A DNA stretch of 64,000 nt from Selaginella moellendorffii (taxonomy: Eukaryota; Streptophyta; Lycopodiopsida; Selaginellales; Selaginellaceae). Shown here in pieces: positions 10,205-19,833 of the stretch; position 1 is the stretch's first letter, and every line of letters starts with the position of its first letter. The notes below the pieces were generated by a model. That model did no database searches. It had not been told where the DNA came from and was given only the letters and a program-made list of their open reading frames with translations. Where the stretch lies: contig NW_003314329.1 of NCBI RefSeq assembly GCF_000143415.4, positions 584,619-648,618 of the forward strand. The letters are read 5' to 3'. The position numbers and the translations under genes are program-made.

Positions 10205-10845
10205 AGCTTCACTGTAGTCCTCCCCCTACTATACTTTTGGAGCTCACCAAACCCCCCAGGGTCTGGGAGATGAACACTTTGGGCTTTCACCCTCTCAGAC
10301 CCGAACTCGAACTCGGACTCAGACTCGGACTCGGGCTCGGTCTCGGACTCGGGCTCGGGCTCGGTCTTGGCCTCTGCCTCGGTCTCGGTCTCGGTCCCGG
10401 TCCCGGTCTCAGTCTCGGTCCCAGTCTTGGTCTCAGTCCCGGTCTCGGTCTTGACCTCGGACTCCATCTCGGGTCCTTCTCGGACTCCATCTCAGATTCC
10501 ATCTCGGATTCCATCTCATGTCCATCTCGGACTCCATCTCAGACTCCATCTCGGGTCCATCTTGGACTCCATCTCAAACCCTAACTCGGGTCCATCTCGG
10601 ACTCCATCTCGGACACTTCCACGTGTCATGTGTTGGTCCTTTTCGGTCCCTTTTTGGAGCTTTGCTTATTGCTCGCTTCATGCTCGTTCCTTGAGCACTC
10701 CGTCGGGAGTTCCACTCCCGCTCTTGACCTTTCAAGTCAAAGCCTTTTAGTCCAAACGTGTTACGTTCGTTTGGCTTTTGCTTTGGCCATTACCACGTGG
10801 CACCCTTTTGGCTCCACTTTGGGGCTTAGGGATTTGTGCCTCACA
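10205..10845 (-). mobile_element. LTR fragment (antisense), 5' third of the LTR
   Basis: On the minus strand it starts at the LTR 5' end (TGTGAGG at 10845), runs through the block GTTACG...TTTGGACTAAAAG and the minisatellite (about 10300-10620), and stops after the CTGAGAGGGTGAAAGCCC tail and the GTAGGGGGAGGACT block. The remaining ~1.1 kb of LTR is absent. Same family as 56718-58519. Confidence 0.8.
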
Positions 10846-11588
10846 TTACACAGAGTTAGCCACCATTGTTGCTCTTTTATCCCCATTTATCCTTTAAGGT
10901 TCTAAAGATTCACAATGACCATATATCTAAATTTCATTCCATAATCATATATACTACACTCACCCCCACTCAAAGATGTCAATGTTGTCATTGATTATTA
11001 AGGAATAACTCAATATGTATAATTTCAAATTTAAAGGTAGAAATATACTTTACTCAAATGTCTAATCAATAAGAATCAAACCTCTATGAATTGCTTTAAT
11101 ACCACATATAACACACCTTAACTATCTTCCCTTAAGCTAATTAAAAGTGGAGTAATTACTTGTTAATGGCTATTTTATCCTGCTACACTAACGAAGGCAA
11201 GTACACCAGAGGATGTGTACAAACTCCTGTATGGCAGGTGTGGATACAAAGACTGGACCCGAGCTGGAAGTTGTCAATCTTGTTCCTTTGTGATTTACAA
11301 ACCCATGCCAGCATGACCCGTCACCACTCCAGACTGCTGAATTCTTAAAGGGTGACGTCACACATACTTTTTCAGCCTCTCGTCAGCTTGATCCTGGGAC
11401 TCGGAGCGCAGGTGGAAAACGAAGTGTACCTGTCGTCGACTGTGATGAGGACATTGGAATCAGTAAGCGATCACCACTGCCATTGAGAGGCCAGCTTTCT
11501 TGCCGTCACTCGTCATTATCTCTGCATAGCAAGGCAAGAAGGATTCCGTGACCAAAGGAAAACGACGAGGTCATACATTCCCAATGTC
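10846..11588. other. AT-rich intergenic sequence; no gene recognised
   Basis: AT-rich sequence to about 11150, then more balanced composition leading into a decayed coding stretch. Nothing on either strand could be assigned to a family. Confidence 0.4.
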
Positions 11589-12430
11589 CTAAGGGCACGT
11601 CGCCCGCCTACGCTCGAGGTGCCAGCAATGTGAACAAATAGAAATGGTCCCAGATGTCGTGTGGGAGTGTGAGATTGCGCAAACAGTGTGGAACAGGTGA
11701 GCTTGGGTGCAGAACCACAACCACTTTGAGCCAGTCTCGACAGTGATTTCCTCCTGGTGGAGGATGTCCCTTTGGTTCATGAGCCCAAAATGGCTGCCAT
11801 GCTGTGGATTAATGGCAATGAGGACCCTTAGATCGACCTTACGGTGGAACTGGACAATGTGGCAGTATGACATCGCTGCCCTACTGGGAAACCGTTCGTT
11901 ACCAGGAGTTTCCAAAACGCTATAGTCCGCCTCCACCCTGAGTTCGACCACATCGGTCCTATAGCTTTGGCACCTCCACTCGTGCTAGTTCTCGACTAGT
12001 CATAAGCCCATTGCAGAATTCTTTCACCTGATATGTGAAGAAACCATTCCCTCCTCTCTGGCAGGCCGTGGGCTCCCAGTCCAGGTCCTCGATGATGAGT
12101 CTCCAGCATCCGTCCCCATCCCCCATCAATCCGTTTGGGCAACTGGCACTATCCTCCCTTCGACCTTGTCGTCCAGTACATCCGGCATCTGTTGAGCTTC
12201 GCCTACAAGAATGCCCCCCACCACTCTCAGCGGGCGACCAGTGTTTTTCTCCGGCAACATCGCAAACCAGAATTCTAATCTTCCCAAGCCGGCACAGGGG
12301 CTGAGAACACGCCTGCTTCCCTCTCAGCTCCTCAATAAGCACGTCTCGCTGGATCGCTACAAAGTCCCTTTCCTGTAAGCAGCGCCGCCCCCTGTCGGGG
12401 CAGAAAAAGATGATTTCTTGCAGCATTTTG
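11589..12430 (+). pseudogene. Decayed coding remnant, family not recognised
   Basis: Reading the plus strand through stops gives protein-like text, for example DFLLVEDVPLVHEPKMAAML at about 11740-11800 and FQNAIVRLHPEFDHIGPIAL at about 11910-11970, broken by TAG and TGA codons. Base composition is gene-like (GC-rich) compared with the flanks. I cannot name the ancestor; antisense frames of similar length exist but look less protein-like. Confidence 0.35.
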
Positions 12431-12590
12431 TGGGTGCTGCCGTGCCAGTTTTTTATGTCGTGCCACTTTTTTCTGACGAGACGAAGAGTTTCAGTCTACA
12501 ATGGTCAAATCGACAGCGTGCTTGGCTACGGAATCGTGAAAGAAAAATCCAGTCTTCAAACAGTTAATCCCAAAGCTTTCACTGGATCGC

Positions 12591-14453
12591 TCAAACAGTG
12601 AGAGTGATATCACCAGTGAGAATGAAATGTACTGGCCTCATGCTGGGTCTTCTCGCGGGATTAAGATCCACGCACATGAGCGCGGTCTTCAGAGCTCGGC
12701 TTGCCTCTCCAGCGTCGAAGTCCCCATTTAGTCTGAAATCCACTGTGTCCAAAAGCCGGTTGTCCATGTAACAGTCTTGCACCCATGGAAGCAGCAAGCT
12801 CTTCCCTGTGTTGAATTTGGTCACCACCTTTCTCCCACACACCACCTCGAGCGCCACCATTCCAAAACTATACACGTCCGTGGTTGGAGTGAATGAAAAC
12901 GTTTGGAAGATCTCCGGAGCCATGTATCCGAGCGTTCCAGCAATGGTGGTCGATTCCATGTTGTCAGCTCTATCACGCTCCAGTGCTCGAGCGAGGCCAA
13001 AGTCTCCCAGTCGGGCATTGAAGTCCGCGTCAAGCATCACGTTGCTACTCTTGATATCTCTGTGCACGACTTGCTGATCCCAGTCTTCGTGGATGTAGAG
13101 AAGCGCCGCTGCGAGGCCGCAAAGAATTCTATACCTCACCTCCCAGGGAAGAACGGGCTCGTCGGGATCGAAGAGAGCTCGATCGAGGCTCCCGCGAGGC
13201 ATGAAGTCGTAGACTAGGATGAGCTCTCGCTTTTGCTTGCACCACCCCCGGAGCTTGACGAGATTACGATGGCTCAGCTGGCTGATGATTTGCACCTCGG
13301 CAAGAAACTCTCGTTCGCCTTGCTGTGAGTCTTTGGAGATCCGCTTCACCGCTACTAGAGACTGATCGTTCGGAAGCACACCTTTGTAGACGCTGCCGAA
13401 TCCGCCCCGGCCGAGCAAGTTGTCTTTGCTAAAGTTGTTTGTTCCGGCGCTCAGATCTGCGTATGAGATGCTGTGAGGGAGCTGGACGAGATCGTTTTCC
13501 TGCGCCTTTCGCCTCCTTGAGAGCGCTACCAAGGTTGTCACTCCAATGATTCCGAGCAAAACTAAAAAAGCTGACGACAATGAAGATCCAAGTATGATTG
13601 CCCGAGAAGTCTGCGTGTCACCTCTGCTGCCAGGATCCTCCGTCACCGGGAGGAAGAGCTCGCTGCTATCAAACTTCCACGACAAGATCTTGTGGAAGTC
13701 GATGTTTTTCGATCCAGATCCAGCGGAGAAGCCCACGAAAGTATTCTCTTTTGAAATGATGGAGCATATATCAAAGCTGTGCTCCAGGACCAGGCTTCCA
13801 ACTCTGGTCCTCGTCACGTTGTCCGAGACGTAAACTCGCAGCCTCTTAGCGGTGGCGTTGTAATCGATCCTAGCAGCCATTGGAGCTCCGGAGCCGAGAA
13901 AGACCTGGAAGGGATAGAGCGAGCTCGAGCTGATGGATAGCATGCTGTTGAGATTGAGACCGACGTGATTGTTGTCAATGTCTTGGAACGCTGGGTACAT
14001 CCCTGGCTGGTTTCGAAAGGTGTCAAACTCCACCGCTGCCAGATTGTTGGACGGAAATCCATTCGTGTTCTTGTCAAAGAGGCCCATCCAGCGTCCATAG
14101 CTCTCGTTCGAAGGCGCGGTCGCGTTCGGGGCGATGGTAAACGCAAAGCCATCGGCGTTGACAAGGTCAGACTCTTTCTTCTGGATGAGGAAAGTGAAGT
14201 CAGTCACGAACGAGGCCATGAATCCCGACGAGTTGCACAACTGAATGGTCTGCCTCCGCATTGCTCTTCCAAAGCTGAAGGTGCGATCGCCGGTGAGAAG
14301 GAGCGCTCCATTGCTTATGTTTGCATCTCCCGAGAGGATGAAATCCGCCAAGAATTCTGGGAAATTCTCATATCCAAAGCTTACCTGGCACTTCACTCCA
14401 AGATTAAAAGCCGAGAAGAAGAGCAGCAACACCCAAATCACTCCGACCACCAT
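12591..14453 (-). CDS. L-type lectin-domain receptor-like kinase
   Basis: Single exon. I start at ATG 14453, whose product begins with a signal peptide (MVVGVIWVLLLFFSAF); an upstream in-frame ATG at 14540 would put 29 extra residues before it. Numbered from 14453 (620 aa): legume-lectin ectodomain about 24-265 with VEFDT at 141 and the metal-site-like DIDNNHVGLNLN near 160; transmembrane helix about 285-311 followed by the stop-transfer SRRRK; Ser/Thr kinase from about 346 with the glycine loop GRGGFGSV, VAVK Lys at 370, HRDIKSSN at 464 and DFG at 484. All catalytic residues are present, so an active plasma-membrane kinase is expected, with the ectodomain sensing carbohydrate or other apoplastic ligands (family knowledge). 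The C-terminal tail after RPSMRPV is short. Confidence 0.93.
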   Translation of the reverse strand: MVVGVIWVLLLFFSAFNLGVKCQVSFGYENFPEFLADFILSGDANISNGALLLTGDRTFSFGRAMRRQTIQLCNSSGFMASFVTDFTFLIQKKESDLVNADGFAFTIAPNATAPSNESYGRWMGLFDKNTNGFPSNNLAAVEFDTFRNQPGMYPAFQDIDNNHVGLNLNSMLSISSSSLYPFQVFLGSGAPMAARIDYNATAKRLRVYVSDNVTRTRVGSLVLEHSFDICSIISKENTFVGFSAGSGSKNIDFHKILSWKFDSSELFLPVTEDPGSRGDTQTSRAIILGSSLSSAFLVLLGIIGVTTLVALSRRRKAQENDLVQLPHSISYADLSAGTNNFSKDNLLGRGGFGSVYKGVLPNDQSLVAVKRISKDSQQGEREFLAEVQIISQLSHRNLVKLRGWCKQKRELILVYDFMPRGSLDRALFDPDEPVLPWEVRYRILCGLAAALLYIHEDWDQQVVHRDIKSSNVMLDADFNARLGDFGLARALERDRADNMESTTIAGTLGYMAPEIFQTFSFTPTTDVYSFGMVALEVVCGRKVVTKFNTGKSLLLPWVQDCYMDNRLLDTVDFRLNGDFDAGEASRALKTALMCVDLNPARRPSMRPVHFILTGDITLTV

Positions 14454-14540
14454 GATTTCGCTTCTCGATACAACAATTAACTCAACTTCAGTCATTAAAA
14501 CTCCAACTTGGTTGTACGTGTCGCCGAATGGTAGTTCCAC

Positions 14541-15843
14541 CTAATTGTAAGAAGTCGTGATAGGAATTCTTATAATAACGATACTAACAGTCAATCTTGA
14601 ACATTTGGTAATGGCTAATTCGTTGCTAAGGAGTTTTTTTTTTCATTGCGCATGGTCTTGAAGGTTGAAGGAAACTCCTGGCCTGCGATAGTCAGTGATA
14701 GCCACGAGTTAGCATTTGGGATGCTTGCAGGATCGAAGTAGCCACAATCCCGTGCCACAGGGGTTTTGGCAAGATGGTATGACCAGGCGCGCTGGAAGAA
14801 TCGATCCGGCACTTGAGACGTCGAGCAAGAAGCCCCAGAGCGATGGAATTGCGTGGAACGTTTTGACTGCGGTATTTGCCCAGGGGAGAAATGAGAAATC
14901 TCGAGCACTGACAGGCGGTCATGCTGGAAAGAATCCCACTGCGGGATCGCTTCTCCATATGCCTAGTCTGGGTCTCTGCGCTCGAGAAGCAAGGAAAGCA
15001 ATGGAAGTATGAGCAAACAGAAAAGAAAGCAAGGGGAAAAACAATTGCATTGCTCTGACATCTGAGAGATATTGAGCACTGGGAAAAACAGGAGGGCAAC
15101 TACATTGTGACGTCCAGGGCTTTCTAACTAATGAGAATGTTTGTGTAGGTCCTTGAAGTGCTAATTCTTTCTATGTTGACAAAGCGTGGACAAGTGGACG
15201 ACGTCCAGGACCAAAGTTTAAGATGCTTCATCTTTGTTTCCACAAAGATACCGCTGCTCATAGCTTTCCTCTCCAGGAAGCTGAATACGAGGCCTCCCAG
15301 CTGTTAATAGATCTAATAAGAAAAGAGATGGGGACATGAATTATTATGGCTTCATCCCAACACCAAACATAGATCCGGTCCGTTACATGTAAGTAACATT
15401 TAGCATACTTTTATTAGACTACTATAGCAAATTGGATTAAAATGTTTTTTGAGTTGATCGTAATCGTGATGAGTCCAAACTTATTGTAGGAAATGACCAA
15501 GTTGGACAACGAACGACTAGCCTTGTAAGCAGTATATGAATGAATGAATGCCAGAACGAGTATTTCCATTGAGTTAAGTAAACAAGGGTCCAACGTTTCC
15601 ACAGTGCGGCCTGATTTTTCTTTTTTCCCTTGGATTTGACTGTAGAGAAGCTGTGAGAGCCGGATTGTGTGCACCAAATGGAAAGGATTCCATTTTGTTT
15701 TTGCTTATTCCTCGTCCTACTTCCTCTGGATAGACGCACACTGCTCATAACATGGCTCCAGAGCACAAAACACTAACGGTTAGGAAGCTATAAAACAACA
15801 GGAAAAGCTTCGCTCAGAATATAAACCGGGTTCTGAAGAGACA
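14541..15843. other. Intergenic between receptor kinase and oxidoreductase
   Basis: Divergent 5' flanks of the two genes. A minus-strand frame near 14615-14908 has gene-like composition (ARDCGYFDPASIPNANSW) but no start, partner exon or recognisable domain, so it is not called. Confidence 0.5.
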
Positions 15844-17616
15844 ATGTACAAGCAGAAAAAAATGCATAGAGCAACTTACTTGGTCCTCCTCCTCAGCTTT
15901 GTTCCCGGTATTCTTTCTGTCAAGGAGCCACAGAATTCCTCATGCCGCTGCCTCGCATTTGATCACGATTGCTGGCCATCTTCTCGAGTCTGGAACAGCT
16001 TCAACACGTCAGTGGAGGGACGGTTGATGAGAGTCTTACCTCCGGCTGCTCCTTGCCACGACCCCTTCTTTGACGAACAAGGCTGCAAAGAAGTCCAAGA
16101 AAGCTGGGAGCTGGAATTCTGGAGAACAAGCCAGCCTGGTGCGTTGTATGCCTCAAACTTTGAGAGCCTTGGAGACCAGCACCGCTGCTCGCTTGCCTCC
16201 AACAGAAGCTCAACATGCTTCCAAGGTGCCGTTCCGGTCTACGCCGTAAGTGTCCTGGACCCCTTGCAAGTCATCTCGGCTGTCAAGTTTGCCTCCAGGT
16301 ATAATCTCCGGCTTGTAGTTAGAACTTCCGGGCATGATCCCACTGGTCGCAGCACAGCCCCGGGTTCATTCGCCATCTGGTTGCACCATCTCAAGAGCAT
16401 AACTTTTCACGAGAGTTTTGTCCCGGAAGGATATTGTCCTGATAAGAATTCACCACCACTGGGGAAGATCCCTGCCGTGACCATCGGTGCTGGCGTTCAG
16501 TGGGAAGAGCTGTATGCAGCAACTCACGAACGAAACTCTGTCATAACAGGAGGAGCATGTTCTTCTGTAGGGGCTGCAGGTGGTTTTCCTCAAGGTGGCG
16601 GCCACAGCTTGCTCTCGCCAATGTTTGGACTTGCTGCAGATAACATTCTCCAATATGAAATTGTTACCGCTGGTGGTGAGCTCCTCGTTGCTAATGACTG
16701 GCAAAACCAGGAACTCTTCTGGGCACTCCGTGGTGGAGGGGGTGGCACTTTCGGAGTTGTAGTTTCTGCAACATATAGAACCCATCCTGCTCTTGAAAGT
16801 CTCGCCTTTGCTCTCTACAACTTCACTGCCACCACTGTCAACGCCTCCAACCCCATGGGAAAGCTGGTGAAGAAATTCGTCCAGATCAGTCCCGAGCTAT
16901 CTGACGCTGGCTGGTCAGGGAATTTCTTCCTTTCAAGACGAAGCCTGGTGCTCGTCTATCTCCTCCCGAACAAAAACGTCTCCTTTGCGAACGAGACACT
17001 GACGCCGCTGACGACTTACGCTGAGCATCAACCAGGGATGGTCCTTGAGACCAGTTTGCTCGCGTTTTCTTCCTTTCAGGAATGGCATCTAGCTGTTCAG
17101 TGCGGTGGCCAGCCCAGCTGCATCACCTTCACCAGACGAAGCCAGTTGAGATTTCCCGGAGCATCGAGCTTGATTCCCAGAAAAGTCTTTACGGATTGTC
17201 CTACGAAGATTTCCCGGGCATTGATGAAGATAACCAACACTCCTTTCTCCATAACCGGCGTTTCCAACCTTGGAGGAGATGTGGCACGGCCACGGAACAA
17301 CGCTGTGAATCCGGCATTGCGCTCGGCACTTTGGCATATCATCCTGGCAACAAACACCAACGATAACACAACTCAGGCGGAATATGAAAAGTTTGCGAGG
17401 CAGATCACGCATGCAAACAAGTTGCTACCGGGTTCAGGAGCTTACATGAACGAAGCCGATTTCAACGAACCGAACTGGCAACAATCCTTCTTTGGAGAGA
17501 ACTATCCTCGCTTGCTTGACATAAAGGACAAGTACGATCCAACTGGTCTGTTTGTGTGCCACCAGTGCGTTGGGAGCGAGAAATGGAGCAATGATCTCAA
17601 CTGCAAACTGAAATAA
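15844..17616 (+). CDS. Secreted FAD-linked oxidoreductase (PCMH/VAO type), fungal isoamyl-alcohol-oxidase-like
   Basis: Single exon, 590 aa. N-terminal signal peptide (ATYLVLLLSFVPGILS; Met7 is an alternative start). The FAD-binding PCMH domain spans about 125-315: SGHDPTGRS supplies the His (164) that normally attaches FAD, and GGACSSVG supplies Cys239, the usual second attachment site, so bicovalent flavin is plausible. The QGGGHS and LFWALRGGGGGTFGVV motifs are intact. A BBE-type C-terminal segment ends the protein (YPRLLDIKDKYDPTGLFVC). The Cys-rich N-terminus (SSCRCLAFDHDCWPSSRVW, then GRL...PPAAPCH) is, from memory of the family, characteristic of ascomycete isoamyl-alcohol-oxidase-like enzymes rather than plant berberine-bridge enzymes. 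The substrate is unknown. Confidence 0.88.
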   Translation: MYKQKKMHRATYLVLLLSFVPGILSVKEPQNSSCRCLAFDHDCWPSSRVWNSFNTSVEGRLMRVLPPAAPCHDPFFDEQGCKEVQESWELEFWRTSQPGALYASNFESLGDQHRCSLASNRSSTCFQGAVPVYAVSVLDPLQVISAVKFASRYNLRLVVRTSGHDPTGRSTAPGSFAIWLHHLKSITFHESFVPEGYCPDKNSPPLGKIPAVTIGAGVQWEELYAATHERNSVITGGACSSVGAAGGFPQGGGHSLLSPMFGLAADNILQYEIVTAGGELLVANDWQNQELFWALRGGGGGTFGVVVSATYRTHPALESLAFALYNFTATTVNASNPMGKLVKKFVQISPELSDAGWSGNFFLSRRSLVLVYLLPNKNVSFANETLTPLTTYAEHQPGMVLETSLLAFSSFQEWHLAVQCGGQPSCITFTRRSQLRFPGASSLIPRKVFTDCPTKISRALMKITNTPFSITGVSNLGGDVARPRNNAVNPALRSALWHIILATNTNDNTTQAEYEKFARQITHANKLLPGSGAYMNEADFNEPNWQQSFFGENYPRLLDIKDKYDPTGLFVCHQCVGSEKWSNDLNCKLK

Positions 17617-18738
17617 ATAGAAATAAAAACAGTAGCCCCCTTTGAATCCATCTTACGTTGTCTTCTGTTGTCAGTTAGAAACAGAGCTCATCTCCTCACG
17701 ATCTCTTCTCGTTTTGTTCCGGTCGAGAAAGAAATTGTCGCTCTGCGTAAAACTACGAAGGGTTTTAAACCAAGCCAGCCAGCCAGGTTTTTTCTGTTCC
17801 ATTTGAAACAAAGGTACGATTCTCACGATAGTAGGCTGAAAAAACGAAAAAAAAAAAGTTCCATCCAGAGTGAGCAACAACCAGAGACAAGTTGCTACCT
17901 TAGGCGGATAGTAGACAAGCTTGAGATGATCCAAATATCTCCAGAAATCGCTATTGGTTTTTGAGGCAGCTCTGGATCCTCGAGTGCGCCGTGGAGTCAT
18001 GGAGCGCTTGCGTGAGTATCTGAGATGCCAGGAAGAGAAGTGCAATATCGTCCGCGACCGCAAGAACTTCTGGATGCCCGATGCGTGAACGAATAAAAAT
18101 AGAACTCAGAGCCATTAGGTCGGTCGATCAAGAAGGAACGATGAAGCGATCTAGGTGTAGGAATCCACAGCACCTGCTGGAAGAGAGCAAGAGAGGGGAC
18201 CAGGGCTTGGCGCCGATGGCTTCATACCGGTACTGGAAATGCGGCGCCAGAGAAGGGCAACGGAGGCTCGGGCGTTTCCATGCGCTCCAAGTCACTGTTG
18301 AATCCTTTGACCAAGAATGGTCAAAAAGAATGTAAATTTTTGGTAGTACCACGTATGAAATGCAGGAATATCATCTGGAACTGGAAAACAAGAAACTCAT
18401 GGTGGAAGGATCCCACTACATTGTGTCCGAAGGTTGGTAGTTGATGGTCTAGTGATTAGTGAACTCATCCTATAATTGCTAACTGGAAAGCTTAGAAGAT
18501 GTAGCGTAGAAGCCAATCCACGTGTCGTGGTCTAAATTCCTGGTTGTTGCATCGCATTCTTAAGAGCAAGCCAATGTCACTAGGAACACCAACGAAGAAA
18601 ATACTTCAGAAGTTTTATATAGATATATATACACCGCCACATGGCAAGAGACATACTTTGGAACGTGTGTTAGAAATCATTTAAAGATTAAAATTTTAGA
18701 ATCAGATGCAAGAAGGGAGCTGTAATATTTAGATTAGC
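17617..18738. other. Intergenic; small unassigned coding-like remnants
   Basis: A short ATG frame at 17999-18088 reads MERLREYLRCQEEKC and ends in TGA. It and a frame at about 18140-18335 have gene-like composition but no recognisable domain. The region becomes AT-rich from about 18580 towards the lectin gene. Confidence 0.35.
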
Positions 18739-19651
18739 ATGGTGCAATTATTAATATATATCTTTCTGCTTCTAATATGCTTTCAAATTGTAACCTCCTC
18801 ACCTGTTGAAGTACATGGAGTTTATGGCCCTGAAGGGATTCTTAATCAAAATAATGTAGATTACTTGATGGCATTTCTAAACACCTTATTACATGAAGCA
18901 TTACCTGCTGGAGGTGTAACAGATCCAGATGCTAGTTTTGAAGCATCGGTACTGATTCCAAACAGTAATAGAGTAATGCTAGTATGTCTTCATATGATTG
19001 ATGCTGGCATCATCAATTTTCATCCATCTCCAGGTTTTTCAAGTGTTGAATGATCAAGCGTCAAGCATAATTATAAGCTCATTCAATCAATTATATAATA
19101 ATCTTGTTCAAACAGGACCTATGTATTTTGCGGTAAGTATAATGTCTTATTATGGACGTTTTATTGTTAATTACCGGGTTATTAGAATTCCTAGATCTCG
19201 TCAATTAATATTAAAAAAACGAAAAATGTTGCGAAATGATGATGTTGATATGCATTCAGCTTTCAATCATGTCATGTTAAGTGGTGAATACGATGAACCT
19301 TATTCTTATTTGTATGAATCAAAAAAGTATCTACATAACTTTTCAAACAATTACATACTTATAATTCAATATAATTGTAACCTTGTTTTATATTTTAAGA
19401 GCACTATTAAATGGAGTACTAAAACAGAAGACACTGATTTTGATTGCAAATTAAGAATTCAATCTGATGGCAATTTAGTGATATATGGTGCATTCAATTT
19501 GAAAGCTAGATGGTCTACTAATACTTTTTGTATCCCAATTTATAATTGTTTTGCAAGTTCGATATTATTGCTACAAAACGATTGCAACTTAGTTTTATAT
19601 AGAATAGGAAAACCAGAAATACCAATTTTTGCAAGTGGCACGTCATGCTAA
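18739..19651 (+). CDS. Secreted bulb-type (GNA-like) mannose-binding lectin, AT-rich gene
   Basis: Two exons, 18739-18981 and 19034-19651; the 52-bp intron GTATGT...TCCAG is phase 0 and joins NRVML to VFQVLNDQ. Signal peptide MVQLLIYIFLLLICFQIVTS. The C-terminal half (from about 19270) carries B-lectin repeats: LIIQYNCNLVLY with KWST, LRIQSDGNLVIY with RWST, LLLQNDCNLVLY. These are imperfect versions of the QxDxNxVxY mannose-site motif (QYNCNLVLY, QSDGNLVIY, QNDCNLVLY), ending FASGTSC. The N-terminal ~130 residues (GVYGPEGILNQNNVDYLM) match nothing I know. Codons are strikingly A/T-ending compared with all neighbouring genes, which could mean a recent or foreign origin. A second short intron near 19131 (GTAAGT) is possible but not required. 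Confidence 0.75.
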
Positions 19652-19833
19652 CTTAATTAAGTTTTTTCTATATCTATGAGAATTTTGAACAACCAAACCA
19701 ACTCCTCTGCCAAAAGAAAAAAAACAAATAGGTTTTGTAATAGACCAAGCCGGCCGTGTGTGATTCTTGAGAACTAAAGCTACGCTGGAATAGCTCTTTA
19801 ATGTGCAGAGACTTTCACATTTCGGATCAAAGA

